Counted from the stretch's first letter, positions 17,737 to 27,515 are shown. The stretch: 31,130 nucleotides of DNA from JBDNJM01 sp041687755 (GCA_041687755.1 JBDNJM010000038.1:1-31130), one strand, 5' to 3'. Notes: generated from the letters alone by a model not told the origin. Translations and numbers: made by a program.

Positions 17737-18542
17737 ATGCATCTTCAGGTCCTCTCCAGCGGCAGCAAGGGCAACTCGACCCTGATCCGGTCCGGTGAGT
17801 GCAACGTGCTCGTCGACGCCGGGCTCACGCGCACCGAGATGGAGCGGCGCCTCGAACTCGCGCGGCTAGGGCTCGGCGGGCTCGATCACGTCATCGTGAC
17901 CCACGGGCACCTCGACCACGCCCGCTCGGCCGGCATTCTCGCACGCACCCACCGCGTCCCCGTGCACTGCGCCGAGGCCATCCAGCGCAACGCCTCCGTT
18001 CGACGATCCAAGCGCATGGTGACCCTCTCGCCCGCCCGGCCGAGCGTGCTCGAGGACCGGCACGGACGACCCGCCCTGACCGTGCGCGCCGTCCAGATCC
18101 CCCATGACGCCGATCCGACCTTTGGGCTGCGGCTCGAAGCGCCGGACGGGAACGTCGCCGTGATCCTGACCGACATGGGCCGCCCGGTCCCCGCAGTGGC
18201 GCGCGAGCTGGCGGGTGCGCAGGTGCTCGTGCTCGAGTCCAACTACGATCCCGAAATGCTCCGCCAGGGTCCCTACCCTCCCGCCCTGCAGCGCCGGATC
18301 GCCGGCGGTCGCGGGCACCTCTCGAACGACCAGGCCGCCGAGATGCTGCGCCTGCTGGCGGGGCCCGAGCTGCACACGGTCGTTCTGGCACACCTGTCCG
18401 AGAAGAACAACTGCCCCGACCTCGCCGCGCGCACAACCCGCGCCGCACTGACGGGACTCGGGCGTGCCGACGTCGAGGTGCTCGTCGCACTCCAGCACGA
18501 ACCGCTCCCCAACCTCGATGTCGCCGGCGCGCGCTCGGAATC

Positions 18543-18546
<4 letters not shown>
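17737..18546 (+). CDS. MBL-fold hydrolase of the WalJ/YycJ (VicX) type
   Basis: 269 aa from ATG 17737. The opening LSSGSKGNSTLI is the signature of the YycJ/WalJ group. The metal motif THGHLDH (55-61) is intact, with further ligand motifs IPHDAD, LTDMG, ESNYDPEMLRQGPYP, GHLSN and HLSEKNN. Members bind two divalent metals. Reported roles include 5'-3' DNA exonuclease activity in mismatch repair and links to cell-wall signalling in Firmicutes; neither can be assigned here. It is separated by one base from the YfhO gene and overlaps the nitroreductase by four bases (ATGA), so translational coupling is likely. Confidence 0.87.
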
Positions 18547-19318
<772 letters not shown>

Positions 19319-19322
<4 letters not shown>

Positions 19323-19867
19323 CCCCACACACCGGCGGAGTGCTCGAGTCCGAGCGCGTGCTGCTGCGCACGCCGCTTCCTGGCGACCAGCGGTCCTACC
19401 TGGGCGCCGTCGCGCGCAGCCAAGGCCTCCACCACCCGTGGGTCGAAGCGCCCGCCGACGCCAGCGGGTTCCGGCGGTGGCAGGCCCGCGCCGAAGACCC
19501 CCGCCACGCCCCCCTACTGCTGCTCGACCGGCAGAGCCTGCGACCCGCTGGGGTGTTTAATTTGAGCGAGATCGTTCGCGGCTCCTTCCAAAGCGCCTTC
19601 CTCGGCTACTTCGCCTTCGACCCGTTCGCTGGCACGGGCCGCATGGCCGAGGGCCTGCAGCTGACCCTGGGGCATGCCTTCGGGGCCCTAGACCTGCACC
19701 GCGTCGAGGCCAACATCCAGCCTGAGAACGCCGAGTCCATCGCGCTCGTCGAGGGGGCGGGATTCGTGCTCGAGGGCAAGAGCGCCAGCTACCTTCGAAT
19801 TGGCGGCCGCTGGCGGGACCACCTGCGCTACGCCTTGCTCGCCGAAGGCCGGCCGACCGAGCTGTAA
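19319..19867 (+). CDS. GNAT-family N-acetyltransferase, RimJ/RimL-like
   Basis: 182 aa from ATG 19319, overlapping the nitroreductase stop by four bases. It starts with ESERVLLRTPLPGD, then has GVFNLSEIVRGSFQSAFLGYFAFDPFAGTGRMAEGL and LDLHRVEANIQPENAESIALVEGAGFVLEGKSASYLRIGGRWRDH. These are the beta4-alpha3 acetyl-CoA site (here GTGRMAEG in place of the common Q/RxxGxG/A) and the RimJ/RimL-type C-terminal half. Relatives acetylate N-termini of ribosomal or other proteins, or small amines; no specific target is predicted. It is the last gene of the four-gene unit, with a hairpin 24 bp after the stop. Confidence 0.87.
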
Positions 19868-19890
19868 GGACCGCGTAAGGGGCCCAGCAC

Positions 19891-19910
19891 GCGGGCGTCG
19901 ACGCGCCCGC
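19891..19910 (+). terminator. Hairpin after the acetyltransferase gene
   Basis: GCGGGCG and CGCCCGC make a 7-bp GC stem with a six-base loop (TCGACG), 23 bp after the stop codon. No T tract follows, so termination would be weak or need Rho. It marks the end of the four-gene unit. Confidence 0.45.
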
Positions 19911-20054
19911 CGTACGCACTAGAGCCCCCTAGGGCGAAGACCGGAGAATCAGATCTCGATGGGCACCAGGGATTCCCCGGCGGGACAGGAACTCGGATAT
20001 CCGGACGCGGGCTTCCATGACGTACCGGCGGAACGCCACCATAGGAGGGTACCA

Positions 20055-20159
20055 GTGCCGAATCGCAGCCGAGGGCTCACTCCCTTAAGCGCGATCCGGT
20101 CTGCCCATGACCGCCACTCCAGCGGAGCAATCAAACGCAGGCCCCACCCGGGGTCATGA
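20055..20159 (+). CDS. Candidate 34-aa leader peptide upstream of the lipoprotein
   Basis: AGGAGG at 20043-20048 lies six bases before GTG 20055, the strongest ribosome site in the window. The frame runs 34 codons to a TGA at 20157-20159, 25 bp before the lipoprotein ATG. The peptide is basic (SRGLTPLSAIRSAHDRH and KRR) with no recognised motif. The frame is also open back to ATG 19959. It may be a regulatory leader ORF, or chance. Confidence 0.35.
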   Translation: MPNRSRGLTPLSAIRSAHDRHSSGAIKRRPHPGS

Positions 20160-20184
20160 ATCGTTCCACCCCCTTTTCAGATCC

Positions 20185-22359
20185 ATGCAACGCATTCGAC
20201 AAATCACCCGCCTCGCCCTGGTCGCTAGCCTCGGCGCCGCGGCCAGCTGCAGCAGCAACGATGACGACACGCCCGTCGTTCCGCCCCCGACCGGCGACCT
20301 CTTTGACGGCTACGACACCGACGCCGACCTCGACGTCGACATGGACGATGGCACGCTCGATCTGCCGCTCCTGCTGCCGCTGACCGCGTTCTCCCCGGTC
20401 AACCCGGGCCTCTCGATCACGTCGTTTGCCGTGACCCCCGCGCTGCCCGCCGGCCTGACGCTCGACGACATGACCGGTGACATCGCCGGCACCCCGACCG
20501 CGAACGTTGCGACGGCCACCTACACCGTCACCGCGACCGCCGACGATGGCATCAACCCGGTCGTGACCGACAATTTCGCGATCGACCTCGGCGTGCGCCT
20601 GCCGGTCGTAAACCTCTCCACCACCCAGCCGCTCGTGCGCGCGATCACGGTCGCGGGTGTGGCTGCGGGCATCGACGACACCACCGGCGGCGCTCCCGGC
20701 AACACTCCTCCCGCGACCGGTGTGATCGTCCCCACCACGACCAACGCTCCGGTCACCGCCATCGCGGAGCTGGTTGATCTAGAAAACATTCCCGGTGGCT
20801 CCAGCCAGCTGCCCCCCGGCATCTTCGACGCGACCCAGGACTTCCAGGCCTTCGTCGCGATCATCGACACCGAGCTCTCCGGCGACGCATGGGAGTTCGA
20901 CGCCCAAGCGCCGTACGACGTCGAGCAAACCGCCGGCGACCTGACCCCGGCCCTCCCGTCGTTCCAGTTCGACTCCGCGATCGTGGATGTCATCACCGGC
21001 GACCTCGGCCTCGACGTGTCCCTCGCCGCGCCCCAGGTGGTCTCGGCCTTCTCGAGCGGCGCCCTGCCCACGATCCGCTACGACGTGATCCAGGTCTCAA
21101 GCCCGCTGCTCGGCGGCGCACCGACCGGCCCCTGGGTCGAAGCGGGCGGCGTGTTCCACGGCGTCGTCGACGACTTCGGTGAGACCAAGCTCTACGGCTA
21201 CGATCCGATCGCCAACACCGTTGACGAGGCCATCGACATCAACGCCACGGGCAACGACGATCCGAAGTTGCTGGCCGTGATCTCAGATGTCGCGTACCTG
21301 AGCGTGATCAACACCGACGGTGAGGCCGACCTCGCCAGCTACGACCCCGCCACGGGCACGACCCTGCTGCTCAGCGACACCAACGCCGCCGGCGACGACG
21401 CCCCCGCAGACGTCACCGACTACGACGGCGACGTGTACTTCACCGCGGGCGACGGGACGGGGCGGTTCGTGTTCCGCTTCGACACCGCGACCGACGCGAT
21501 CGACCAGATCAGCGCCACTTCGGGCGCCTCCGCCGATGATGCGCCGGCCGAGCTGACCGTCGCCGCAGGGTTCCTGTGGTTCACCGCCGTCAACAACGCC
21601 GGCGCCCGCAGCGTCTACCGTTTCGACGCCGCGACCGGTGAGCAGGAGCGCCTGACGCCCTCCAGCAACGACAACCCGCAGGACCTAACCCTGCTGGACG
21701 GGATCCTGTACCTGACGGCCGAGAACAACAACGGCGTGCGCAAGCTCTTCCGCTGGGACGAGACCGACTCGCGCATTGAGCAAGTCACCGACTTCCAGGA
21801 CGATGCAACCCTTGAGGACGGCATCGAGAACCTGTTCGTGTTCTCGGACGACCTGTTCTTCTCGGCCCTGCGGCCGGTGACCTTCGCCCAGAAGCTGCAT
21901 CGCTATCAGCCGACCGCGGTCCCGCTGCGCGCTGAGCAACTGACCAACACGGCGGGTACGGCCAATAGCGATATCCTCGGTGAGATCGTCACGGTCGGCA
22001 CCGAGGTCGTGTTCACCGCCGAGAACTCCGACGGCGCCGTCCAGCTGTGGTCCTTCGACGACGCGAACGGCGAAGTCCGCCAGCTGATTGAAATCGACGC
22101 GGACACCACCATCAGCAGCAACCCGCGCTTCCTGACGCCGTTCGGCGCAGGCAAGCTCGCGGTGACGCTCGACCTCGGCGGCGGCGTCGACAAGCTGTTC
22201 GTGTACGACAACGCGAACCACTTCATGGTCCAGGCAGCGGACACCGCCGGCACCGGCAACACCGACGACGCGGAGCCCCGCGCGGTCGTGGACGGCGACA
22301 CCCTGCTGTTCACCGCGAACGACGGCGGCGGCGGCGTCCGCCTCTACTCGGTCCAGTAG
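20185..22359 (+). CDS. Lipoprotein with He_PIG-like domain and propeller-type repeats
   Basis: 724 aa from ATG 20185. ATG 20107 is in frame, but only 20185 gives a clean lipoprotein signal: a basic start MQRIRQ, hydrophobic LALVASLGAA, and lipobox AAS-Cys22. A Ser/Asp/Pro-rich linker and an Asp-rich stretch follow. A cadherin/Ig-like He_PIG module (about 70-145; PALPAGLTLDDMTGDIAGTP) comes next, then a region without known match. From about residue 322 to the end there are nine repeats of roughly 45 aa of the form V/L-Y/F-F-T-A-x-N/D-x-x-G-x-x-x-L-Y/F-x-Y/F-D (for example FTAENSDGAVQLWSFD). This resembles ELWxxDGT/hyalin-like units and probably forms a beta-propeller. Likely outer-membrane or periplasmic; binding partner unknown. 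Confidence 0.78.
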   Translation: MQRIRQITRLALVASLGAAASCSSNDDDTPVVPPPTGDLFDGYDTDADLDVDMDDGTLDLPLLLPLTAFSPVNPGLSITSFAVTPALPAGLTLDDMTGDIAGTPTANVATATYTVTATADDGINPVVTDNFAIDLGVRLPVVNLSTTQPLVRAITVAGVAAGIDDTTGGAPGNTPPATGVIVPTTTNAPVTAIAELVDLENIPGGSSQLPPGIFDATQDFQAFVAIIDTELSGDAWEFDAQAPYDVEQTAGDLTPALPSFQFDSAIVDVITGDLGLDVSLAAPQVVSAFSSGALPTIRYDVIQVSSPLLGGAPTGPWVEAGGVFHGVVDDFGETKLYGYDPIANTVDEAIDINATGNDDPKLLAVISDVAYLSVINTDGEADLASYDPATGTTLLLSDTNAAGDDAPADVTDYDGDVYFTAGDGTGRFVFRFDTATDAIDQISATSGASADDAPAELTVAAGFLWFTAVNNAGARSVYRFDAATGEQERLTPSSNDNPQDLTLLDGILYLTAENNNGVRKLFRWDETDSRIEQVTDFQDDATLEDGIENLFVFSDDLFFSALRPVTFAQKLHRYQPTAVPLRAEQLTNTAGTANSDILGEIVTVGTEVVFTAENSDGAVQLWSFDDANGEVRQLIEIDADTTISSNPRFLTPFGAGKLAVTLDLGGGVDKLFVYDNANHFMVQAADTAGTGNTDDAEPRAVVDGDTLLFTANDGGGGVRLYSVQ

Positions 22360-22401
22360 GTCCGAGACCTGGCGCGACCCGTCCGCGGGTCGGGCCAGGA
22401 C

Positions 22402-22454
22402 GACAACCAAGCGGGCCGCGCTCCTGATTCGGGAGCGCGGCCCGCTTGGTTGTC
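22402..22454. terminator. Long perfect hairpin between convergent genes
   Basis: A perfect 23-bp stem (22402-22424 with 22432-22454) encloses a seven-base loop. It lies 43 bp after the lipoprotein stop and 58 bp from the end of the convergent glycosyltransferase gene. It is symmetrical, so it should act as a bidirectional terminator. There is no T tract on either side. Confidence 0.8.
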
Positions 22455-22511
22455 AGACAAGTGATCCAGCCTTGAACGGCGCGCGACGCGAGGCGCCCCG
22501 ACCGGCGACGG

Positions 22512-23213
22512 CTACTTGCCCCGGTAGAACAGCGGGCTCCAACGAACGATCGCGTAGACCGCGATGATCGCGTCCTTGGGACCGATCTTCTTGCCCTCGG
22601 AGTAGTCGCGACCCGCGTACGAAATCGGGACCTCGTAGATGCGTGCACGCGCGCGTGCGACCTTGGCCGTCAGCTCCGGCTCGACCGCGAAGGTCTTGCT
22701 CTGGATCTGCATCTTGTCCGCGAACTCCCGCCGGAAGACCTTGTAGCAGGTCTCCATGTCCGTGAGGTTGAGGTTGGTAAAGCAGTTGCTGAGCAGCGTC
22801 AGAAAGCGGTTGCCGAGGTAGTGCCAGAACAGGTGGACACGGACGTAGGGACCGCCAAGAAACCGGCTGCCGAAGACCACGTCCGCCTTGCCCTGCTCGA
22901 TCGGGCGCAGGAGCACGGGGTAGTCGCCCGGGTCGTACTCAAGGTCTGCGTCCTGGATCAGGACAATGTCGCCCGTGACCTTGGAGAACCCGGTGGCCAG
23001 GGCGCCGCCCTTGCCCTTGTTCTCCGCGTGATGGAAGCAGTGGATGTTGTCGTACCGCTCCGTCAGTTCGGCCATCACGCGCGCGGTGCCGTCCTTAGAG
23101 CAGTCGTTGACGAGGACCAGTTCCTTCTCGTACGGAGCGGCCTGAACGCGCTCGACGATCTCGGAAAGGGTGCTTTCCTCGTTGTAGATTGGGATGACGA
23201 CAGACAGCTTCAT
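22512..23213 (-). CDS. Glycosyltransferase family 2, DPM1-like polyprenyl-phosphate sugar synthase
   Basis: 233 aa from ATG 23213. The opening SVVIPIYNEE, the nucleotide-site VNDCSKDGT, NKGKGGALATGF, and the metal-binding DAD-LEYDP (Asp88, Asp90, Asp94) define a GT-A fold of the dolichyl-phosphate mannose/glucose synthase group. GSRFLGG and DMETCYKVFRRE complete the match. It lacks C-terminal membrane helices, so it would be peripheral. Such enzymes load undecaprenyl phosphate with a sugar that GT-C enzymes then use, which would suit the GT39 and YfhO proteins at 13189-17735. It is the first of the four-gene glycosyltransferase block but is not coupled to the next gene (277-bp gap). It converges on the lipoprotein gene. 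Confidence 0.88.
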   Translation of the reverse strand: MKLSVVIPIYNEESTLSEIVERVQAAPYEKELVLVNDCSKDGTARVMAELTERYDNIHCFHHAENKGKGGALATGFSKVTGDIVLIQDADLEYDPGDYPVLLRPIEQGKADVVFGSRFLGGPYVRVHLFWHYLGNRFLTLLSNCFTNLNLTDMETCYKVFRREFADKMQIQSKTFAVEPELTAKVARARARIYEVPISYAGRDYSEGKKIGPKDAIIAVYAIVRWSPLFYRGK

Positions 23214-23280
23214 GGGCGAAGTCTACCCCTAGGACCCCGCCCGAGCCGAGCCTTTGGCGGGCCCAGGCGCGCGAAACCGG

Positions 23281-23490
23281 TCAGTTACGAGCCCTGGGGA
23301 ACAGCGGCTCGGCGCCCACGACGGACAGGTCCACCCACCTGATGAGCGGGGACGCGCCTGGCTCACCTCGCTCCCGCAGCACCGTCCCGCGCGTCACGCG
23401 CTCGGAGGGCGGGCCGAGAAGCAACTCGAGCGATGCCGGCCGGCGCCACCAAGGCCCCTCCTGGGGACCTCGAAGACGTCCCTCACCGCC
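23281..23490 (-). other. Open 69-codon stretch directly after the WbbL-like gene, same frame, no start codon
   Basis: In the 277 bp between the two glycosyltransferase genes, the minus-strand frame of the upstream gene stays open past its TGA for 69 codons to a second TGA at 23281-23283. Third positions are strongly G/C and the composition is protein-like (PWWRRPASLELLLGPPSERV, then LIRWVDLSVVGAEPLF). There is no ATG in frame and the first TTG/GTG are well inside. It could be a lost C-terminal tail, a gene remnant, or read-through. No family recognised. Confidence 0.35.
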
Positions 23491-24753
23491 TCACGGCTGC
23501 GGATCGTCGCCCGCTTGTTCCTTGCCCTCGAACATCCGGTCGATACCAAAGAAGCCCATCAGGCCGTGGTGCAGCTCGCGATACCCGGTCTCCTGCTCGA
23601 TGCACCAGAACGGCTTGCCGAACAGCTCGAAGATCTCCTCGTCCGGGCGCTGGCGGCGGTCCTGGACCCTCTTGCGGCGCTGCTGCCAGTGGTCGAAGTT
23701 TCCGAGCAGGTCGTTGAAGCCGATCAGGTCCGCCGCCGCGATCCGGCGCACGTCCACGGTCTCCTGGATCGTGTGCTTCGCGCGCTCGAAGATGCGCCCC
23801 ACCACTCCTGGAGCCCGCGGCTCCATGCCCTCGATGCGAAATGGCTCGTCGTCTTCTAGCCCCGAGGCCAGGAACGTCCGGCGCATGGCGAGCGCGAGCT
23901 GCGCGGGCAGGACCGCCCGCAGGTGCTCATCGTTGTAGTTCTTGAAGCAGGCGAGCACGGGATTGCGCACCTGCAGCAGCCGGATCGTCTCGACCGGAAA
24001 GCGCCGGCTGGTGCTGCTGTGGTGGTGGTAGCAGACCGCGGCGGGCACGTACTCGATGCGGTGGCCCAGCACCCACATGCGCCAGCCCAGGTCCACATCC
24101 TCGTAGTAGGCAAAGAACTCCTCGTCGAACCCGCCCACGTCATGGAACGTCTCCGCGCAGACGGCCATGGCACCGCCGCAGGCGAACAGGCTGGGCCCCG
24201 GCTTGTCGTGCTGGGGACCGGGCACGTCGCGGTAGCCCTTCTGGATGCCGATGCCGTGGAAGTTCATGCCCCCACCGGCCGAGTCGATCAGCTTGCCGTC
24301 CCAGGACAGCATCTTTGCGGTGGTCGCCTGGCAGCGGCCCTCGACCAGCGGCGCGACCAGCTCCGGGAGCCAGCTCGGCTCGACGCGCATGTCGTTGTTC
24401 AGGAACACCAGCACGGCAGCGTCGCTGGCCGCCTTCGCGCCCTGATTGCAGCCTGCACTGAATCCGACGTTGTCCTCGTTGATCAGCTGGCGCACGGAGG
24501 GGAAGTTGCGCTCGACGAACCCGGTGCTGCCGTCCGAGCTGCCGTTGTCGACCAGCACGATCTCGAACCGGTCGCGCGGGTAATCGAGCGCCTCCAGGCT
24601 CTCGAAGCACCCCTGCAGGTGGTGCTTGCCGTTGAAGTTCAGGATCACGATCGCGACCTTCGGCGCCGAGCCGCCGCTGGCAAGCGGCGTCGTGCTCCGG
24701 ACGATCGGTCGCTTGGGGGCCGGCGGCTTACCGCGCTTGAACCAGGCGCTCAC
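23491..24753 (-). CDS. Glycosyltransferase family 2, WbbL/rhamnosyltransferase-like
   Basis: 420 aa from ATG 24753. After a 30-residue basic leader comes VAIVILNFNGKHHLQGCFESL, then VDNGSSDGS and the NND metal motif (119-121). A GFDEEFFAYYEDVDLGWRMW acceptor-side motif with ED and VCYHHHSSTS follow; all are typical of rhamnosyltransferase-like GT2 enzymes acting on lipid-linked saccharides in the cytoplasm. The C-terminal 130 residues are charged and helical, without membrane segments. Its start codon overlaps the stop of the GT2-GT4 fusion gene by four bases (ATGA), so the two are translationally coupled and probably act on the same glycan. Acceptor and sugar are not determinable. Confidence 0.9.
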   Translation of the reverse strand: MSAWFKRGKPPAPKRPIVRSTTPLASGGSAPKVAIVILNFNGKHHLQGCFESLEALDYPRDRFEIVLVDNGSSDGSTGFVERNFPSVRQLINEDNVGFSAGCNQGAKAASDAAVLVFLNNDMRVEPSWLPELVAPLVEGRCQATTAKMLSWDGKLIDSAGGGMNFHGIGIQKGYRDVPGPQHDKPGPSLFACGGAMAVCAETFHDVGGFDEEFFAYYEDVDLGWRMWVLGHRIEYVPAAVCYHHHSSTSRRFPVETIRLLQVRNPVLACFKNYNDEHLRAVLPAQLALAMRRTFLASGLEDDEPFRIEGMEPRAPGVVGRIFERAKHTIQETVDVRRIAAADLIGFNDLLGNFDHWQQRRKRVQDRRQRPDEEIFELFGKPFWCIEQETGYRELHHGLMGFFGIDRMFEGKEQAGDDPQP

Positions 24754-27515
24754 AGGCCGCTCTCCGGCTCGGCCACCCGCACGCTGACGACGCGCAGGTG
24801 GTAGTCGGGGCCCGTCTCTGAGAGGCGCGGCTCGACGGTCAGCACGGCATCGCCCGGGTGGACTCGTCCCGTGTACGTCAACTTAGGCGTGAGATCAGTG
24901 CCCTCGGCGACAAAGGGCTCGATCTCCCCGAGCACTTCACTGCCGAGCAGCACGCGGCCGCCCAATTCTAGGCCCGTCTCGCCGCCGAGGGCCAACAGCT
25001 CGACCTGCACTTGCACATCGCGCTCCTGCAGGCTGTGGAAGTGGTACTCCGCCGAGCTGCCGGGGCGCATCAGCAGCAGGTCCGTGCCTTGGGTCTCAGC
25101 GGGGCCGCTCTGCCGATCGGTCGCGTTGCCGCGGGCGTCCAATAGCGGCAGCGCCGCGCGCTCGGCTTGCCGCGCCAGCAGCGCCCGGTAGCGGTATTCC
25201 GTCTCGATCGCGTTGTCCTCGATGCTCTTGACGTCCATGAAGTCGCGGCTGAGTTCGTCGATCAGGCCGGGCTCGCGCAGCAGTCGCAGCAGCACGCGCG
25301 CCAGATCCTCGTCCGACCCCGGCTCGAACAGCAGCCCATCCACGCCGTCGCGCACGTACTCCGCCATCCCGCCCAGATCGCTCGCGACGACCGGCGTCCC
25401 GGCGAGGTAGGCCTCGTGGATCGTGATCGGCGAGTTCTCGAACCAGATCGACGGTACGACGAGCACGTCGATCTCCGTGTAGACCTCGCTGAGCTTCGAG
25501 TTGTCGAAGCGCCCGCGGAAGCTGACGTTGTCCCCCGCCAGGCGCTGAAGCTCGGCGTGGTGCTCGTCGGCCTCCGGGTCGAAGGCTCCGTAGACGTCCA
25601 GGACAATGCGCTCAGCTCCAAGGCGCTGCATGGCCCGGATCAGCGTCTCGCCGCCCTTATACCAGGCGAGCGTGCCGATGAAGGCGACCCGCAGCCGCCC
25701 GCGCGGGTCGGGGCGCTTCTTGAGGGCCGCCAGGCCGTCGGTGCGCAGCCCGTTGTCTGAGAACACGAAACGATCGGCGTCGAAGGCTCCGCTGCTGAGC
25801 AGTTTTTCGCGCAGGAAGCGACTCGGTGAGACCAACAGGTCCGCGTCCGCGTAGGCGCCGAGCACCGCGCGCGGCCGGTCGACGATGTCGAGCAAGCCCT
25901 CCCAGCGCCGGCGCACGGAGCTCCCCTCCGGCGCGCGGTGGGCGCGCCCGGCGAAGCGCTCGAGCAGCGGCCGCGCGAAGGATCCGAGCCGGCGCGCGCG
26001 GGGGATCTGATCCAGATCGCGGTCTTTCACGCACAGCAGGCAGCCGGCCCCCATCGAGCTCTCGCAGCGTTCGCCGTCGGGCCGAATTAGCTGCACCCGC
26101 GCACACAGGGCCCAGTAGTCGTGGCAGTGCAGCACCGTCGCTAGGCCCGCGTCGCGCGCGATGGCCACGCAGCCGATCGACAGGTGGATCAAGTGCTGGA
26201 AGTGCACGAGGTCTGGCTGCACGTCGAGCAGCACGCTGCGGAAGGCCTCCTCCACCGCCGGCTTAGACCAGCTCTCCTCGAGACTCTTGTGCTCGAGTCG
26301 GTGCACGAGGCGTAGGACCCGCAGACCCTCGAACTCTGTCGTGTGGACGGAGAACTCTTCCTCGCCCTCGGCCCCGGGCGAGCGCGTCAAAATAGTGCAG
26401 CGGTGCCCGCGCGCCTGGAGCGCGCGCGCCAGTTCGAGCGTGTACACCTCGGTTCCGGCCAAGGTGTCGGGCGGGAAGCCGTGAACGCACAGAAGAACGT
26501 GCATCGGCTCGCCGGCAAGCATGCGCGTCGCGCCGAAGCGCCGGGGACTCACGCCTCCCTCGAACAATCCGGCGAAGCCGGCGCGGCGACGCTGGGCCAC
26601 CTCGCGCAGGACAGCCGGGCGCTGGTCCGGATCGGCGACGAACTCCTCGACCGCGCGCGCATCGGGCGCCTCGAAGCGCCGACACAGATGCTCGATGTCC
26701 TTCTTGGAGCCGATGCAGATGCGGTCCAGCCATTCGGCGTTGAAGCGCCCGTCGATCCGCGCGCGGGAGAGCGTCTCCCGCGGGTCGTAGTCGTGGCTGT
26801 GCTCGACGACCGCTTCGGCGTCGTAGACGATCTTGAAACCGCCGTGCAGCAGCGCCCGGGCCATCAGCACATCCTCACCGAACGAGGTCCGCGGAAAGGG
26901 GTGGCGCTCCCACAGCTCGCGCGGGATGGCCGAGGCGACGTCGTTGAAGTTGTAGAGCACGCGCCGCTCGTGCACGTCGAGGTCGCGCCAGTCGGCAGGC
27001 AGCTCGACCACGCGCCGCTCCGTCGAATACCCCGGGTCCTCCGCGCTGAGGACCTGAGTCGCCGGCCGCGCGTCCGGGCGCGGGGCGTTGCGGCAGTAGG
27101 CGGCGCCCACTTGGCGGTCCTCGAAGTTGGCCACGAGCCGCCGCAGCCAGTCGGGGCCGACCGGGATCGCGTCCTGGGTCAGGAACACAAGCAGATCGCC
27201 GGCGCTTGAGCCGGCCAGCCGATTGCGCGTGTCGCCGTGGTCAAATTCGGCCGAGTGGATCGATTCGACGACCAGGGGCGCCGGGAAGTAGCCGGCCGCC
27301 GCGGCCAAAATCTCGAGCGTTCCGTCCGTCGAGCCGGAGTCGACGGCCAGGACGTCGAAGGGCGGGGCGCCGGACTGGCTCGCCAGAGCCTCCAGCAGGC
27401 GCTCGAGGAACTCGGCTCCCTGGTAGGTCGGGATCAGGACGGAGACCGAGCCGATCGGCCGGGTCCGAATCGGGGGGGATCCCGGTGCGCTGTTCGAGTC
27501 TGAGGGGGTGACCAC
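24750..27515 (-). CDS. Bifunctional GT2-GT4 glycosyltransferase with C-terminal beta domain
   Basis: 921 aa from GTG 27515. Residues about 22-300 are a GT2 domain of the rhamnosyltransferase type: SVLIPTYQGAEFLERLLEAL, VDSGSTDGT, AEFDHGDTRN, LVFLTQDAIPVG, and a SFGEDVLMARALL acceptor motif. Residues about 345-790 are a GT-B GT4 enzyme: CVHGFPPDTLAGTEVYTLELARAL, LHCHDYWALC with a Cys-containing RCESSMGAGCLLCVKDRD stretch, VAFIGTLAWYKGG, and the donor-site E-x7-E in IWFENSPITIHEAYLAGTPVVASDLGGMAEYV. From about 800 to the end is a beta-rich domain with no recognised family. Two transferases in one chain suggest two consecutive steps on one glycan. Coupled to the downstream GT2 by an ATGA overlap. 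Confidence 0.9.
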   Translation of the reverse strand: MVTPSDSNSAPGSPPIRTRPIGSVSVLIPTYQGAEFLERLLEALASQSGAPPFDVLAVDSGSTDGTLEILAAAAGYFPAPLVVESIHSAEFDHGDTRNRLAGSSAGDLLVFLTQDAIPVGPDWLRRLVANFEDRQVGAAYCRNAPRPDARPATQVLSAEDPGYSTERRVVELPADWRDLDVHERRVLYNFNDVASAIPRELWERHPFPRTSFGEDVLMARALLHGGFKIVYDAEAVVEHSHDYDPRETLSRARIDGRFNAEWLDRICIGSKKDIEHLCRRFEAPDARAVEEFVADPDQRPAVLREVAQRRRAGFAGLFEGGVSPRRFGATRMLAGEPMHVLLCVHGFPPDTLAGTEVYTLELARALQARGHRCTILTRSPGAEGEEEFSVHTTEFEGLRVLRLVHRLEHKSLEESWSKPAVEEAFRSVLLDVQPDLVHFQHLIHLSIGCVAIARDAGLATVLHCHDYWALCARVQLIRPDGERCESSMGAGCLLCVKDRDLDQIPRARRLGSFARPLLERFAGRAHRAPEGSSVRRRWEGLLDIVDRPRAVLGAYADADLLVSPSRFLREKLLSSGAFDADRFVFSDNGLRTDGLAALKKRPDPRGRLRVAFIGTLAWYKGGETLIRAMQRLGAERIVLDVYGAFDPEADEHHAELQRLAGDNVSFRGRFDNSKLSEVYTEIDVLVVPSIWFENSPITIHEAYLAGTPVVASDLGGMAEYVRDGVDGLLFEPGSDEDLARVLLRLLREPGLIDELSRDFMDVKSIEDNAIETEYRYRALLARQAERAALPLLDARGNATDRQSGPAETQGTDLLLMRPGSSAEYHFHSLQERDVQVQVELLALGGETGLELGGRVLLGSEVLGEIEPFVAEGTDLTPKLTYTGRVHPGDAVLTVEPRLSETGPDYHLRVVSVRVAEPESGL

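Larger units (their letters stand above)
19868..20184. other. Intergenic region with terminator, unexplained structured leader and small ORF
   Basis: 317 bp between the acetyltransferase and the lipoprotein. It starts with a GC-rich hairpin (19891-19910). The middle part (about 19950-20050) has several small palindromic stretches (CGGATATCCG, GGTACC) and does not match a riboswitch class I know. It ends with a consensus Shine-Dalgarno and short ORF (20043-20159). Confidence 0.5.

Noticed and set aside
19950..20050. Cyclic-di-GMP or TPP riboswitch before the lipoprotein
   Set aside because: The conserved cores of these classes are not present; only generic small palindromes were seen.
21685..22410. 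241-codon minus-strand frame opposite the lipoprotein
   Set aside because: Shadow; the sense strand has clear repeats and a lipoprotein signal.
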